Shown: one piece after another, positions 16,311 to 24,721 of the stretch
Numbering within the stretch: the stretch's first letter is position 1
How the letters are laid out: each line of letters starts with the position of its first letter
NCBI GenBank assembly: GCA_004557455.1
Contig: SFDX01000031.1
Span: 1 to 60,947, forward strand
DNA length: 60,947 nt
Direction of reading: 5' to 3'
Source of the DNA: Akkermansia muciniphila
Lineage (GTDB): Bacteria > Verrucomicrobiota > Verrucomicrobiia > Verrucomicrobiales > Akkermansiaceae
Notes under the pieces: generated by a model
What the model was told of the DNA's origin: nothing
What the model saw: only the letters and a program-made list of their open reading frames with translations
The model's database searches: none
Position numbers and translations under genes: made by a program

Positions 16311-16367
16311 AGGTATGACACAACTATCCCTTGCCCCCCGCTGCTTCTGTTAATAAAATAGGAGCGT

Positions 16368-17630
16368 ATGAAACGCGCAACTACATGGCTTCTTTCCGCG
16401 CTTATGGCGCTGCCCGCCGCGGCTGACAGCGGCAACCTGACCCTTCATCTGCAGGAGGAACTCCCCGTTCCTGCCGAGGTGGGGATCGAGCATCTCAAGG
16501 GCATCGGCATTTACTCGTTGAAGGAGTATGCCGGAATCACCGGCGGTCCCGTTTATCTGATGGCCCGTTATGTCACAGGTGAAGGTACACAGCACATTCC
16601 CATTGACATCATCAGTGCCTATACGCCGATGGACAGAAAATGGTTGACCATGGCAGATCTGGATGGGGATAAGGTACCGGAACTTATTCTGAAAAGCTCG
16701 AATGCTACTGAGGATCGCTTTATTCTCCGCATCTACTCGTTCAACAGGAAATGCAGCTTTTTCCGGCATCTGAGGCAGCACGAAAACATATTAACCCTGC
16801 AGGCAAAGGATCTTTCCGCCTCGAGTATAACCATCCGGTCGGACGGCAGCCTCCTCCTCTCGGAGCCGTTCAGTGAGGGCGACCTCTTTTTGAAGGGGGC
16901 CACCGGGGTGTGGGACTATCGTGCCGGGCAGGGCCTGATTCCCCGCCCCGCAACGGGCAAAACCACCTGCCCGGAGGGCTGGCAGCTCGGTGAGCACTGG
17001 GCCGCCGCCGGGGAGAAAGGGGTCGCACGCCTCCGCACCTACACCGCTCCCCTCCCGCCGCAGGAGAAGATGTATCCCTGGCACGTTGACAAAATTGAGG
17101 GCCTCCTGCCGGATGATACCATGGCCTTTGACCGGGAACGCCCCTTCACCTTCTCACAATCAACCCGATTCCGCGCCAATCGCCAGATATACTTCGGCCC
17201 CGCTGCCGCCATTGCCCCGGTGCTCCCCTACGAGGTAACAGCTACCCTCCCCATCGACGGCACCGTGACGGCCTGCGCCCCCACCGCCCGTAACGGCAAG
17301 CTCCCGCTCCGCACCGGGGAGGGCGCTTGGTTCCTCCTGAGCACGAAAGGCACCGCCGCCCCGCAGCCCATCCGGGCCCCGCAATTCAGCACCGCCCTGC
17401 GCAAGGACATCGTCCCCCGCCCGGAGTGCATCGAATGGCTGGACGACCGTCACTTCGTTGTCCTCGCCACCCAACACAGCCTCCAAGCCTGGGTCGTCTA
17501 CGAGGAACAAGGCAACAGCTTCGTCCAAGTCGCCTCCGGCGACAACACTGCCGACAAGCGCAATCCCTTCCGCATCATCAACGGCACTCTCACCCAACTG
17601 CCCAACACCCCGGTCTTCCCCAAGCCCTGA
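16368..17630 (+). CDS. exported protein of unknown function
   Basis: A 420-residue protein with a signal peptide (MKRATTWLLSALMALPAAA). Around residues 95-105 there is a MADLDGDKVPELIL segment, the form of a VCBS/FG-GAP-type calcium-binding repeat, so part of it may be a beta-propeller. The C-terminal half contains further beta-rich stretches. No catalytic motif is seen. The hydrolase gene follows after 37 bases and may be co-transcribed. Confidence 0.75.
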   Translation: MKRATTWLLSALMALPAAADSGNLTLHLQEELPVPAEVGIEHLKGIGIYSLKEYAGITGGPVYLMARYVTGEGTQHIPIDIISAYTPMDRKWLTMADLDGDKVPELILKSSNATEDRFILRIYSFNRKCSFFRHLRQHENILTLQAKDLSASSITIRSDGSLLLSEPFSEGDLFLKGATGVWDYRAGQGLIPRPATGKTTCPEGWQLGEHWAAAGEKGVARLRTYTAPLPPQEKMYPWHVDKIEGLLPDDTMAFDRERPFTFSQSTRFRANRQIYFGPAAAIAPVLPYEVTATLPIDGTVTACAPTARNGKLPLRTGEGAWFLLSTKGTAAPQPIRAPQFSTALRKDIVPRPECIEWLDDRHFVVLATQHSLQAWVVYEEQGNSFVQVASGDNTADKRNPFRIINGTLTQLPNTPVFPKP

Positions 17631-17667
17631 CGACTTCCACGGATGCTGATTCTTGCTCCAACGGCAT

Positions 17668-18756
17668 ATGAAATTCATCGTTGACAACTCACAATTCAGG
17701 GACTGGGCGAGCCCGGTTCGCAATCCGATTTTCCCGGAGCGTTTTACGAAGCCGGGGTGTAAGGCGTATTTTGACCTTGTGGCAGGCAGGGAAAACTTCG
17801 GCTGGAACGGTGTAGGCGGGGAGCTGTACCACGCCTATGCGCCGCTGGAGTCGACCGAGTGGCAGATCGGCGAGGCAGCGGCCTACACCGACCACTTTGC
17901 GCGCTGGAGATGCGCCGTCTTTGCGCCGGATGATATTTATTGGAGCCACCGTGTCGTGCCGGTTGTCTATGCCTTCACCGGAATCGGGTCGGACTATTAC
18001 GACAACTCACTGTACCTGTGGTCTGTAGTGAAGGATCTGGACTGCATTTTCGTGACCTTCGACACGCATTTGACAGGCATGCGAGTTCTAACGGAGAACA
18101 AAGAACCGAACAACGACCACTTTGCGGAGAGCATCCACATCATGGAGCAGCACCGATGCGACATGCGCGATGACGTATTCCGCGAGTTTGTGGAGGAACT
18201 GAGCTTCAACGTCCAACAGATACAGGACATGATTCGGCAGCGCTTCTGCTACCCGAGCATACCGCCCTGCCTGATGCTGGGCTTCTCCCTCGGCGGTTTC
18301 TACGCCTCTCAGCTTGCCCGCATTGTGCCCAACTGCATCGGCTGCGTGGGCGGCGGCGCCAGCCCGGAAATCATGCAATACAAAGGCGGATTTGACATTC
18401 CGCGCAAGATACCGGGCCCGGTCATCAACGGCGTCCGCATCGTCATGCCGCAGAAGATGCAGCCCTTCGCCGCCTTTGTACAGGGGCTCAAAAAGATCAC
18501 CCACACCCCCTTCACCGGCCCGGCCATCGGCGGCGTCTACACCCCCTTCCGCTTCATTGTCGGCAAGAAGGACCCCATCGTCAACTACAAGGCCGTGCAG
18601 AAGACGGACGGCTGCCACTTCGGCTTCATGGAGGTCATCCCCATCGACGAGGTAGGGCACACCCCCGCCAACGAATGGGGCCTCAATGAACTCGGCAGCG
18701 AGATGATCAACCAGCTCCGCTTTTGTTTAGACCTGTGGCGCCGGTTTAAAGGCTGA
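17668..18756 (+). CDS. alpha/beta hydrolase-fold protein
   Basis: A 362-residue protein with an alpha/beta hydrolase triad layout: nucleophile elbow GFSLGGFY (serine near residue 212), acid in VGKKDP (near residue 302) and histidine in VGHTP (near residue 331). It has no signal peptide, so it is cytoplasmic. The VVPVVYAFTGIGSDYYDNSLYLW segment suggests a poly(3-hydroxybutyrate) depolymerase or esterase-like relative, but the substrate is unknown. Start ATG 17668 was taken; five extra residues are possible upstream. The last 198 bases are duplicated at 15802-15999. Confidence 0.75.
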   Translation: MKFIVDNSQFRDWASPVRNPIFPERFTKPGCKAYFDLVAGRENFGWNGVGGELYHAYAPLESTEWQIGEAAAYTDHFARWRCAVFAPDDIYWSHRVVPVVYAFTGIGSDYYDNSLYLWSVVKDLDCIFVTFDTHLTGMRVLTENKEPNNDHFAESIHIMEQHRCDMRDDVFREFVEELSFNVQQIQDMIRQRFCYPSIPPCLMLGFSLGGFYASQLARIVPNCIGCVGGGASPEIMQYKGGFDIPRKIPGPVINGVRIVMPQKMQPFAAFVQGLKKITHTPFTGPAIGGVYTPFRFIVGKKDPIVNYKAVQKTDGCHFGFMEVIPIDEVGHTPANEWGLNELGSEMINQLRFCLDLWRRFKG

Positions 18757-18803
18757 CACCACCCCTACCCTGCTCGGATTGCGGGCAGGGGAAAACAGGG
18801 AGG

Positions 18804-18986
18804 TCAATCGAACAGGCTAGCGGAATCGGAAGAAGTATGCAGGCGCTCGCGGAGGGTGTCTGCCAAGTAACGGCAGTCATCCGCACAGATGACAACATCT
18901 CGGCGCTGCCGGTAGCAGTCCTCCAGCAAGCGGATGAACGCCTGTGGGTCGTTCAGGATGTATCCCGGTATCTCGTCTTTTTCCAT
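18804..18986 (-). CDS. conserved-looking 60-residue protein
   Basis: A soluble 60-residue product (MEKDEIPGYILNDPQAFIRLL...) with CxxDDCRYLADTLRERL in its second half. It has its own promoter (18995-19023), whose -10 box overlaps the stop codon of the upstream gene, and the ATG is eight bases from that box. A weak similarity near 16095-16130 suggests a decayed paralogue. Function unknown. Confidence 0.6.
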   Translation of the reverse strand: MEKDEIPGYILNDPQAFIRLLEDCYRQRRDVVICADDCRYLADTLRERLHTSSDSASLFD

Positions 18987-18994
18987 ACGCGAGC

Positions 18995-19023
18995 ATTATA
19001 CCCGTTCGGGCTCCTCTTGGCAA
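18995..19023 (-). promoter_or_regulatory. promoter overlapping an upstream stop codon
   Basis: On the minus strand TTGCCA (19018-19023), 17-base spacer, TATAAT (18995-19000). The TAA inside TATAAT is the stop codon of the 18996-20078 gene and the whole promoter lies in its last codons (ACQEEPERV-stop). It serves the 60-residue gene. Confidence 0.75.
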
Positions 19024-20078
19024 GCCTCTTTCGCGCCGGACCGGCCGCCTTTCAGGTGCGAGCGCAGGGCAAAGACGCCTACAAGAAGAAAGGCGAGTCC
19101 GATCACGCCCGGAATGAGGACAACGCCCCACAGCTCGAAAAATTGATTACCGATCGATTCCTCCGGGGCTTCCGGATTGTACAGAATGGGCAGCGAGGCA
19201 CCGCGCTTAAAGGGCTTCGGGGTCTCCGATGTATCCAGCGTGCCCTGATAAGTGTGCCCATCCACCTCATACTGATAGCGTGTATGCCACTCTCTGCGCG
19301 AGCCGTGTTCTGTTGAGTGCGTGCGCCACTCCTTGCCGATGACTGTCGCCTCCGTTTCCGTATAGGTTTTCACCTGATGCACCGTGCGCACGCCGCAGTA
19401 GACAGCGGTTCCGGACAAGACCAAGCCGATTACCACGAAAACACTCAGGATGATTGACGTGCGCAGACGCTCCCGAGGAGACAGCGGTGCCTCCTCTTCT
19501 TCCGCCCCTTCCTCCTTCTTCTGAAGGAAGGGCTGCACCATTTCCTTGACCGGACTGATATTCGGTATATCTACCAAGCCTTCCGTTTCCTCCACCTCAC
19601 CGTGTTTGGTGCGGCGTACACGGATCTCGAACACCAAGCTGCCGCTGCCGCCAGAATACTCTTCCAAGCGAATGATGTCCTCCGATGCCCAGGACTTCAG
19701 CACCGGCTTACCCCACAGGCTACGGTGAAACGCAAGAGCCCGCCCCTCCGTCAGCACATAAAAACTGTACCTGCTCAGCCTATGCTTCATGATCCGGATC
19801 AGCACCGAGCCGAGTGGGAAGACGGTGAACAGCAAAACAAAGGCAAGGAAGAGATAGGAGTCCGGTCCCGGAGTAATGTTATTCAAAAGGAAAACCCATA
19901 CAACGGTACCGGGGACAATCAGCGCCCATATGAGCAGAATCACTCCCGACCATGGGGAGCCCTTGGGGGACGGACGCCCCACCCAGAGCACATGCTCCTC
20001 CGGCATGAGCGCGGCCTCCACCCGCTCCCGCTCCGGTGCAGTCAGGTCGCTGTCCTGTAAGATATGTTCCTTGGCCAT
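18996..20078 (-). CDS. PH-like / DUF3592 membrane protein
   Basis: A 360-residue membrane protein. Residues ~15-35 (EERVLW-GRP-like: EEHVLWVGRPSP) and the following two helices plus the YSFYVLTEGRALAF strand resemble bacterial PH-like membrane proteins. A second pair of helices (about 215-237 and 325-345) encloses an extracytoplasmic DUF3592-like domain (YTETEATVIGKEWRTHS..., YQYEVDGHTYQGTL). It is a paralogue of the next upstream gene (20085-20945), with the same N-terminus and the same C-terminal ACQ-x-x-x-ERV. The ATG is only five bases from a consensus -10 box, so its mRNA is predicted leaderless. Role unknown; possibly envelope sensing. Confidence 0.7.
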   Translation of the reverse strand: MAKEHILQDSDLTAPERERVEAALMPEEHVLWVGRPSPKGSPWSGVILLIWALIVPGTVVWVFLLNNITPGPDSYLFLAFVLLFTVFPLGSVLIRIMKHRLSRYSFYVLTEGRALAFHRSLWGKPVLKSWASEDIIRLEEYSGGSGSLVFEIRVRRTKHGEVEETEGLVDIPNISPVKEMVQPFLQKKEEGAEEEEAPLSPRERLRTSIILSVFVVIGLVLSGTAVYCGVRTVHQVKTYTETEATVIGKEWRTHSTEHGSRREWHTRYQYEVDGHTYQGTLDTSETPKPFKRGASLPILYNPEAPEESIGNQFFELWGVVLIPGVIGLAFLLVGVFALRSHLKGGRSGAKEACQEEPERV

Positions 20079-20083
20079 GCGGT

Positions 20084-20112
20084 ATTATACTCGCTCAGAG
20101 CCCTTTTGGCAA
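20084..20112 (-). promoter_or_regulatory. promoter overlapping an upstream stop codon
   Basis: TTGCCA (20107-20112), 17-base spacer, TATAAT (20084-20089) on the minus strand. The TAA of the -10 box is the stop of the 20085-20945 gene. The downstream ATG (20078) is five bases past the box. Confidence 0.8.
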
Positions 20113-20945
20113 GCCTTCTTCGCACGGGGACGGCCGCTTTTCAGGTGATCGAGCAGCACCGAGAAACCGGCAAGAAAGAAGACCAGGCCGACAAAGCCCA
20201 TGAGGAGCACGGAGCTCAGGTTCTCGGTGTTTTGACTCCCCGGCGATTGAGACGGAGCGTCCGTGCTGAACAACATGGTCAGCGAAATTCCGAGCAGGAC
20301 CAATCCGAGCAGCACGAAAAGACAGATGAATATCGTTCTGACAATCCACGGCCCGAGAGACAAAGACTCCCCTTCCGGCTCATCTCTCGCATTCTCCTGC
20401 GGAAGATAGGGCTGAATGATATCCTTGATCGAACTGACATTCGGCACCTCGATCAGCTCCTCCGGCTCCTCCTCATCCTCGGCGTAGCGAGTTCGATCTC
20501 CGATCACCAAGCAGCCACTGCCGTCCGGGAACTCATCCAAAGAGATGACATTCTCAAGCGTCCAAGATGACACCAAAGGCTTACCCCATAAGCTCAGGCG
20601 GAACGCAAGAATACGCCCCTCCGTCAGCAGGCAAAAGCTCCGCCGCAGCAACATGCGCTTGCGCAGCTGAACAGCCCAGCCGATGAGTATCGATCCCGCG
20701 ATGATAACGGGAACGGCAAGGAAGAGATACACCATGAAGCCGGAGCCACCGATATCGGACAGGATAAGCCATATCATGATACAGGGAACCGATGCAAACA
20801 GGCACACCGAGAACACCTCCCTCCACCCGAGAGAGGCCGGGCGAGGACGCCACACCCGAAGCACGCGCTCCCCCTGCCCGAGAGCGGACTCTGCCCTCTC
20901 CCGTTCCGCGACGCTCAGGTCGCTGTCACGTAGCACATCGGGCAT
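20085..20945 (-). CDS. PH-like membrane protein, his-operon tail
   Basis: A 286-residue paralogue of the 18996-20078 product: similar soluble N-terminus (LRDSDLSVAERERAESAL, then a W-RPRP motif), two helices, a CLLTEGRILAF strand and two C-terminal helices. It lacks the DUF3592-like domain between the last helices. Its ATG overlaps the hisIE stop by one base (TAATG), so it is translationally coupled to the histidine operon, although nothing in it suggests histidine biosynthesis. A promoter for the next gene is embedded in its last codons. Confidence 0.7.
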   Translation of the reverse strand: MPDVLRDSDLSVAERERAESALGQGERVLRVWRPRPASLGWREVFSVCLFASVPCIMIWLILSDIGGSGFMVYLFLAVPVIIAGSILIGWAVQLRKRMLLRRSFCLLTEGRILAFRLSLWGKPLVSSWTLENVISLDEFPDGSGCLVIGDRTRYAEDEEEPEELIEVPNVSSIKDIIQPYLPQENARDEPEGESLSLGPWIVRTIFICLFVLLGLVLLGISLTMLFSTDAPSQSPGSQNTENLSSVLLMGFVGLVFFLAGFSVLLDHLKSGRPRAKKACQKGSERV

Positions 20946-21547
20946 TATTTGTGACGCAGAGCGAGTTCGTTTTCCATGTCTGCCAGGGTGACCCCCATCT
21001 GCTCCATGAGAACGAGAAGGTGGTACATGAGGTCCGAAGCCTCATAGACAAAGCGATCGCGGTTACCATCGACAGCCTCGACCACGCTCTCCACGGCCTC
21101 CTCGCCGACCTTTTGGGCGATTTTCTTGACACCCTTGATGAAGAGGCGGGTAGTATAGGAACCCTCCGGCATGTCGCGGTGACGCTGCTGAATAACTTGT
21201 TGCAGCGTGCGGATGAAGCCCTCATTCTCCGGGGTATCGAAGCAAGCGGTCGTGCCACGGTGGCAGGTGGGCCCGATGGGCTTGGCCTTGATGAGCAGGG
21301 TATCCGCATCGCAGTCCTCGTACATCTCCTCCACAAGGAGGAAGTGACCGCTGGTTTCGCCCTTGGTCCAGAGGCATCGGTGAGTGCGGGAGTAGAACGT
21401 TACCCGACCCTCTGCCAGGGTCTTCTCATAGGCCTCCCGGTTCATATAACCCAGCATGAGTACCTTGAGCGTGACGGCATCCTGAACAATCACGGGCAGC
21501 AGCCCGTCACCGGTCTTGGATAGATTGAAGTCCTGAAATGCTTTCAT
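20945..21547 (-). CDS. hisIE: HisIE, bifunctional cyclohydrolase/pyrophosphatase
   Basis: The 200-residue fusion carries out steps two and three of histidine synthesis. The N-terminal phosphoribosyl-AMP cyclohydrolase (about 1-110) shows RTHRCLWTKGETSGHFL and the metal-binding DCDADTLLIKAKPIGPTCH block. The C-terminal phosphoribosyl-ATP pyrophosphatase (about 115-200) shows KVGEEAVESVVEA and DLMYHLLVLM. It overlaps hisF by four bases and the following membrane-protein gene by one. Confidence 0.95.
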   Translation of the reverse strand: MKAFQDFNLSKTGDGLLPVIVQDAVTLKVLMLGYMNREAYEKTLAEGRVTFYSRTHRCLWTKGETSGHFLLVEEMYEDCDADTLLIKAKPIGPTCHRGTTACFDTPENEGFIRTLQQVIQQRHRDMPEGSYTTRLFIKGVKKIAQKVGEEAVESVVEAVDGNRDRFVYEASDLMYHLLVLMEQMGVTLADMENELALRHK

Positions 21548-22299
21548 CTTACGTTGATATTGAGTTGTCGGAGTTGATTTTTGAGATCGGCGACGGAGAT
21601 CTCGCCGAAATGGAAGATACTGGCCGCCAAGGCAGCATCGGCGCGGCCTCGGGTAAGCACGTCCGCGATGTCCTGCACGCTGCCGGCACCGCCGGAGGCA
21701 ATGATGGGGATGGAGAGAGCATCCGCCAGCGCAGCAAAGGTCTCGCAGGGATACCCGTTGCGCGTGCCGTCATGATTCATGGACGTGAAAAGGATCTCCC
21801 CCGCGCCGCGCTCCTGCCCCTCCCGAGCCCAGGAGAAGAGCTCCTTATCACTCGGACGCCGACCGCCGTGGGTGGTAGCGCGCCACACACCGTCCTCCCC
21901 GCAGCGCGCATCGATAGCAAGCACCAAAAACTGGCTCCCATAGCGCGAGGCAATGCGATCGATGAGCGTAGGGTCCGCAATGGCCGCGCTGTTGATCGAT
22001 ATTTTGTCCGCCCCCGCATCCAGAAGGCGAGCCGCGTCATCCAAAGATGAAATGCCGCCGCCGACGGTAAAGGGGATGTTGATGCCGTCCGCAATGCGCT
22101 CCACGAGGCGAGTGAAGGTATTGCGCCCCTCCTGCGTAGCACTGATATCGAGATACACGAGCTCGTCCGCCCCGCTGCGGGCGTAGTGTTGCCCGAGCTC
22201 AACCGCATCGCCCACATCGCGAAGATCCACGAAATGGACCCCCTTCACCGTGCGCCCTTCCCTTACATCGAGGCAGGGGATGATCCGTTTTGCAACCAT
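21544..22299 (-). CDS. hisF: HisF, imidazole glycerol phosphate synthase cyclase
   Basis: A 251-residue TIM-barrel cyclase subunit that, with HisH, makes imidazole glycerol phosphate and AICAR. The N-terminus MVAKRIIPCLDVREGRTVKG carries the catalytic Asp near residue 11, and the second catalytic Asp is in FLVLAIDAR near residue 130. The SMNHDGTRNGY and IIASGGAGS phosphate-binding segments are present. Its start lies 37 bases inside the end of hisA, an unusually long overlap, but the conserved N-terminus makes it secure. Confidence 0.95.
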   Translation of the reverse strand: MVAKRIIPCLDVREGRTVKGVHFVDLRDVGDAVELGQHYARSGADELVYLDISATQEGRNTFTRLVERIADGINIPFTVGGGISSLDDAARLLDAGADKISINSAAIADPTLIDRIASRYGSQFLVLAIDARCGEDGVWRATTHGGRRPSDKELFSWAREGQERGAGEILFTSMNHDGTRNGYPCETFAALADALSIPIIASGGAGSVQDIADVLTRGRADAALAASIFHFGEISVADLKNQLRQLNINVR

Positions 22300-23006
22300 G
22301 ACTGAATATCGTTAAGAGTGATTTTATTTTCGTAAATAGCCTTGCCCACGATTACCTTTCGCAGCCCGAGCGCATCCAGCCGCCGGATGTCCTCCATGCC
22401 GCTGATGCCGCCCGACACGGTGAAATCCACCGTCGGATAGGCCTCCTGCAGATGCGTATAAAGCTCGAAAGCAGGCCCCTGCAGCATCCCGTCGCGCGAA
22501 ATATCCGTGCAGATAACCTGACTGAGCCCCTCCGGCAGGAAACGCTCGACCAATGCCTCGATTCCCAATTCGGACTCGCGGAGCCAGCCGTGGGTCGCCA
22601 CCTTGCCGTTGCGTATATCCGCACCCAGCACCATGCGCTCACCACCGAAGGCACGCAGCCATTCCGCAAAGAGATCCGGCTGTTGAGCCGCAACACTGCC
22701 GACAATCGCCCAGCGCGCGCCCGCATTGAATATATCGTGCAGGGCCTGCTCACTCTTGATGCCCCCGCCCCACTCGATATCAACGCCCACCTGAGCCAAG
22801 GCTTCCAGCGTCGCGAGGTTCTCCGGGCGCGACGCCTTCGCGCCGTCCAGGTCCACCACATGGATGCGCCGCACACCGCAATCCGCGTAGGCACGAGCCA
22901 TCTCCGCCGGGGCGGCATCGTAAACCCGCTTCCGCTCGTAATCCCCCTGCGACAGGCGCACACAGCGTCCACCGATGATATCAATGGCAGGTATAATCTC
23001 GATCAT
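22263..23006 (-). CDS. hisA: HisA, ProFAR isomerase
   Basis: A 247-residue TIM barrel that opens the ribose of ProFAR to PRFAR. IIPAIDIIGGRCVRLSQGDY at the N-terminus holds the catalytic base Asp8, and VICTDISRDGM holds the catalytic acid Asp. VGKAIYE marks the C-terminal phosphate region. It overlaps hisH by four bases and hisF by 37. Confidence 0.95.
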   Translation of the reverse strand: MIEIIPAIDIIGGRCVRLSQGDYERKRVYDAAPAEMARAYADCGVRRIHVVDLDGAKASRPENLATLEALAQVGVDIEWGGGIKSEQALHDIFNAGARWAIVGSVAAQQPDLFAEWLRAFGGERMVLGADIRNGKVATHGWLRESELGIEALVERFLPEGLSQVICTDISRDGMLQGPAFELYTHLQEAYPTVDFTVSGGISGMEDIRRLDALGLRKVIVGKAIYENKITLNDIQSWLQNGSSPASM

Positions 23007-23587
23007 AAATTCAGGAAATTCTTGAGGATCATTTCACCCACGTCACCGCTTTTTTCCGGGTGGAACTGCGTGCCGTAAAAATTCTCATACTTGAGAGCCG
23101 CACTGAACATCACACCGTGCGTGGTGGTAGCAATGGTATCCGGGCACAGCGTCGGGTAGTACGAATGCACGAAATAGACATAGGAACCGCGCGGCACACC
23201 GGCGAAGAGCTTGCCCTCCGTGTTGCCCAGGACATTCCAACCCATGTGCGGCACCTTCAGCTCCGGCTGCGGCACGAAACGGCGCACATGCGCATCGAAA
23301 AGGCCGATGCAGGGCACATTCCCCTCCTCGCTGTCACGGCACATCACCTGCATACCCACGCAGATACCCAGCACGGGACAGCGCAGACGGCGGATCACCG
23401 GCGGCAGACCAGCGGCGTTCAGGTTCTCCATGGCCTCCGCCGCATTGCCCACGCCCGGCAACAGCACGCGGTCCGCGCTGCGGATAACATCGTGATCCGC
23501 CGTCACGCAGAACTCCGCTCCCAAGCGGTGCAGGGCGTTCTCCACGGAGCGCAGGTTACCCATCTTATAATCAATAATCGCAATCAT
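23003..23587 (-). CDS. hisH: HisH, glutamine amidotransferase subunit
   Basis: A 194-residue class I glutaminase that feeds ammonia to HisF. The nucleophile cysteine is in LGICVGMQ, and the His-Glu pair is in TQFHPEKS near the C-terminus. MIAIIDYKMGNLRSV is the standard start. It lies 12 bases after hisB and overlaps hisA by four. Confidence 0.95.
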   Translation of the reverse strand: MIAIIDYKMGNLRSVENALHRLGAEFCVTADHDVIRSADRVLLPGVGNAAEAMENLNAAGLPPVIRRLRCPVLGICVGMQVMCRDSEEGNVPCIGLFDAHVRRFVPQPELKVPHMGWNVLGNTEGKLFAGVPRGSYVYFVHSYYPTLCPDTIATTTHGVMFSAALKYENFYGTQFHPEKSGDVGEMILKNFLNL

Positions 23588-23599
23588 TCTCTTGTTATG

Positions 23600-24721
23600 T
23601 TAAAGCATTCCCTTACTGCTCGGCAGCTCATAGCTGAACACGTTGCGCCGCACCGCCATGCGCAGCGCGCGAGCAAAGGCCTTGAAGACACCCTCGATGA
23701 GGTGATGATTATTCTCGCCCTCCGCCTCGATGCGCAGGTTGCACTTCATGGCCACGCAGAGGCTCTTGAAGAAATGGCGGTACATCTCCGTGGGCGTGTC
23801 CCCCACGTACTCACGGGTAAACGGCACATTCCAAACAAAATCCGCCCGCCCACCGAAGTCCAGCAGCACCAAGGCCTTGCACTCGTCCATGGGCAGCACG
23901 AAGCCGTAGCGGTCAATGCCGCGCTTGCTCCCCAGAGCCGTGTGGATGGCCTCGCCGAGGGCGATGGCTACATCCTCCATGCTGTGGTGCTCATCCACCT
24001 CCAAATCACCCTTGCAAACGGCTGTTAAGCTCATGCCGCTGTGGTGCACGATTTGATTGAGCATGTGGTCGAAAAACTTCAGCCCCGTATCCACCCTGCT
24101 CTCCCCCGCACCATCCAAGTCCAGTTCGATACGAATATCTGTTTCCGCCGTCTTACGGGCCACCACTGCCCGGCGCTCCGTGCGGCGCAGGAACTCCGCG
24201 ATCTCCGCCCAATCCGTGGTCATCAGCGCGCAGGAAACCGCATAGGGCTGCCCCTTCAGCATGGCCTGCCCCTCCTGCGGGCTGCGCAGCAACACCGCTT
24301 TGCAGCCCAAGTTATACGCCAACTCTACATCCGTGGCGCGATCCCCCAGCACATAGCTGCCCGGCAGGTCGTAATCGCCGTTCAGGTACTTGCCGAACAT
24401 CCCCGTGCCCGGCTTGCGGGTGGGCGCGTTATCCTGCGGGAAGTGGCGGTCGATGAGTTGATCCGCAAAGACGAACCCCTCGCCCTCCAGCGTGCGCAGC
24501 ATCAGGTTGTGGACGGGCCAAAAATCCTCCTCCGGGAAGGAAGGCGTGCCCAATCCGTCCTGATTGCTCACCAACACAGGCTCGTAGTCCGTCTTCGCGA
24601 GCGAAGCCAGAGCACCGATAGCACCGGGTAGGAAGCGCATTTTCTCGAAGCTGTCCACCTGCTCGTCCTCGGGCTCGGCCAGAATGGTACCGTCTCGGTC
24701 AATAAAGAGGCATTTTTTCAT
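23600..24721 (-). CDS. hisB: HisB, bifunctional phosphatase/dehydratase
   Basis: The 373-residue fusion has an N-terminal HAD-type histidinol-phosphate phosphatase (about 1-165; FIDRDGTIL with the DxD nucleophile, LGDRATDVELA) and a C-terminal imidazoleglycerol-phosphate dehydratase (about 185-373; FDHMLNQIVHHSG, VDEHHSMEDVAIALGEA, metal-binding histidines). Such fusions are typical of enterobacteria and Bacteroidetes and are found scattered elsewhere. It overlaps hisC by four bases. Confidence 0.95.
   Translation of the reverse strand: MKKCLFIDRDGTILAEPEDEQVDSFEKMRFLPGAIGALASLAKTDYEPVLVSNQDGLGTPSFPEEDFWPVHNLMLRTLEGEGFVFADQLIDRHFPQDNAPTRKPGTGMFGKYLNGDYDLPGSYVLGDRATDVELAYNLGCKAVLLRSPQEGQAMLKGQPYAVSCALMTTDWAEIAEFLRRTERRAVVARKTAETDIRIELDLDGAGESRVDTGLKFFDHMLNQIVHHSGMSLTAVCKGDLEVDEHHSMEDVAIALGEAIHTALGSKRGIDRYGFVLPMDECKALVLLDFGGRADFVWNVPFTREYVGDTPTEMYRHFFKSLCVAMKCNLRIEAEGENNHHLIEGVFKAFARALRMAVRRNVFSYELPSSKGML

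Larger units (their letters stand above)
15325..16367. other. gene-fragment graveyard
   Basis: No intact gene is supported in this kilobase. It contains two AGGTTAC motifs near 15353 and 15379 that resemble insertion-sequence ends, a fragment (15447-15563) encoding FFGAPSIFM similar to the ORF at the right edge of the window, a small inverted-repeat element (15531-15800), a copy of a hydrolase 3' end (15802-15999), a perfect 10-bp stem-loop (16016-16025 with 16039-16048), a weak minus-strand resemblance (DDCRYL) to the small protein at 18804-18986 near 16095-16130, and a copy of the HU gene 3' end (16212-16310). Confidence 0.7.

Noticed and set aside
18768..18790. CCCTGC/GCAGGG hairpin between the hydrolase and the 60-residue gene as a terminator
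   Set aside because: The stem is only six pairs and no T-run follows on either strand.
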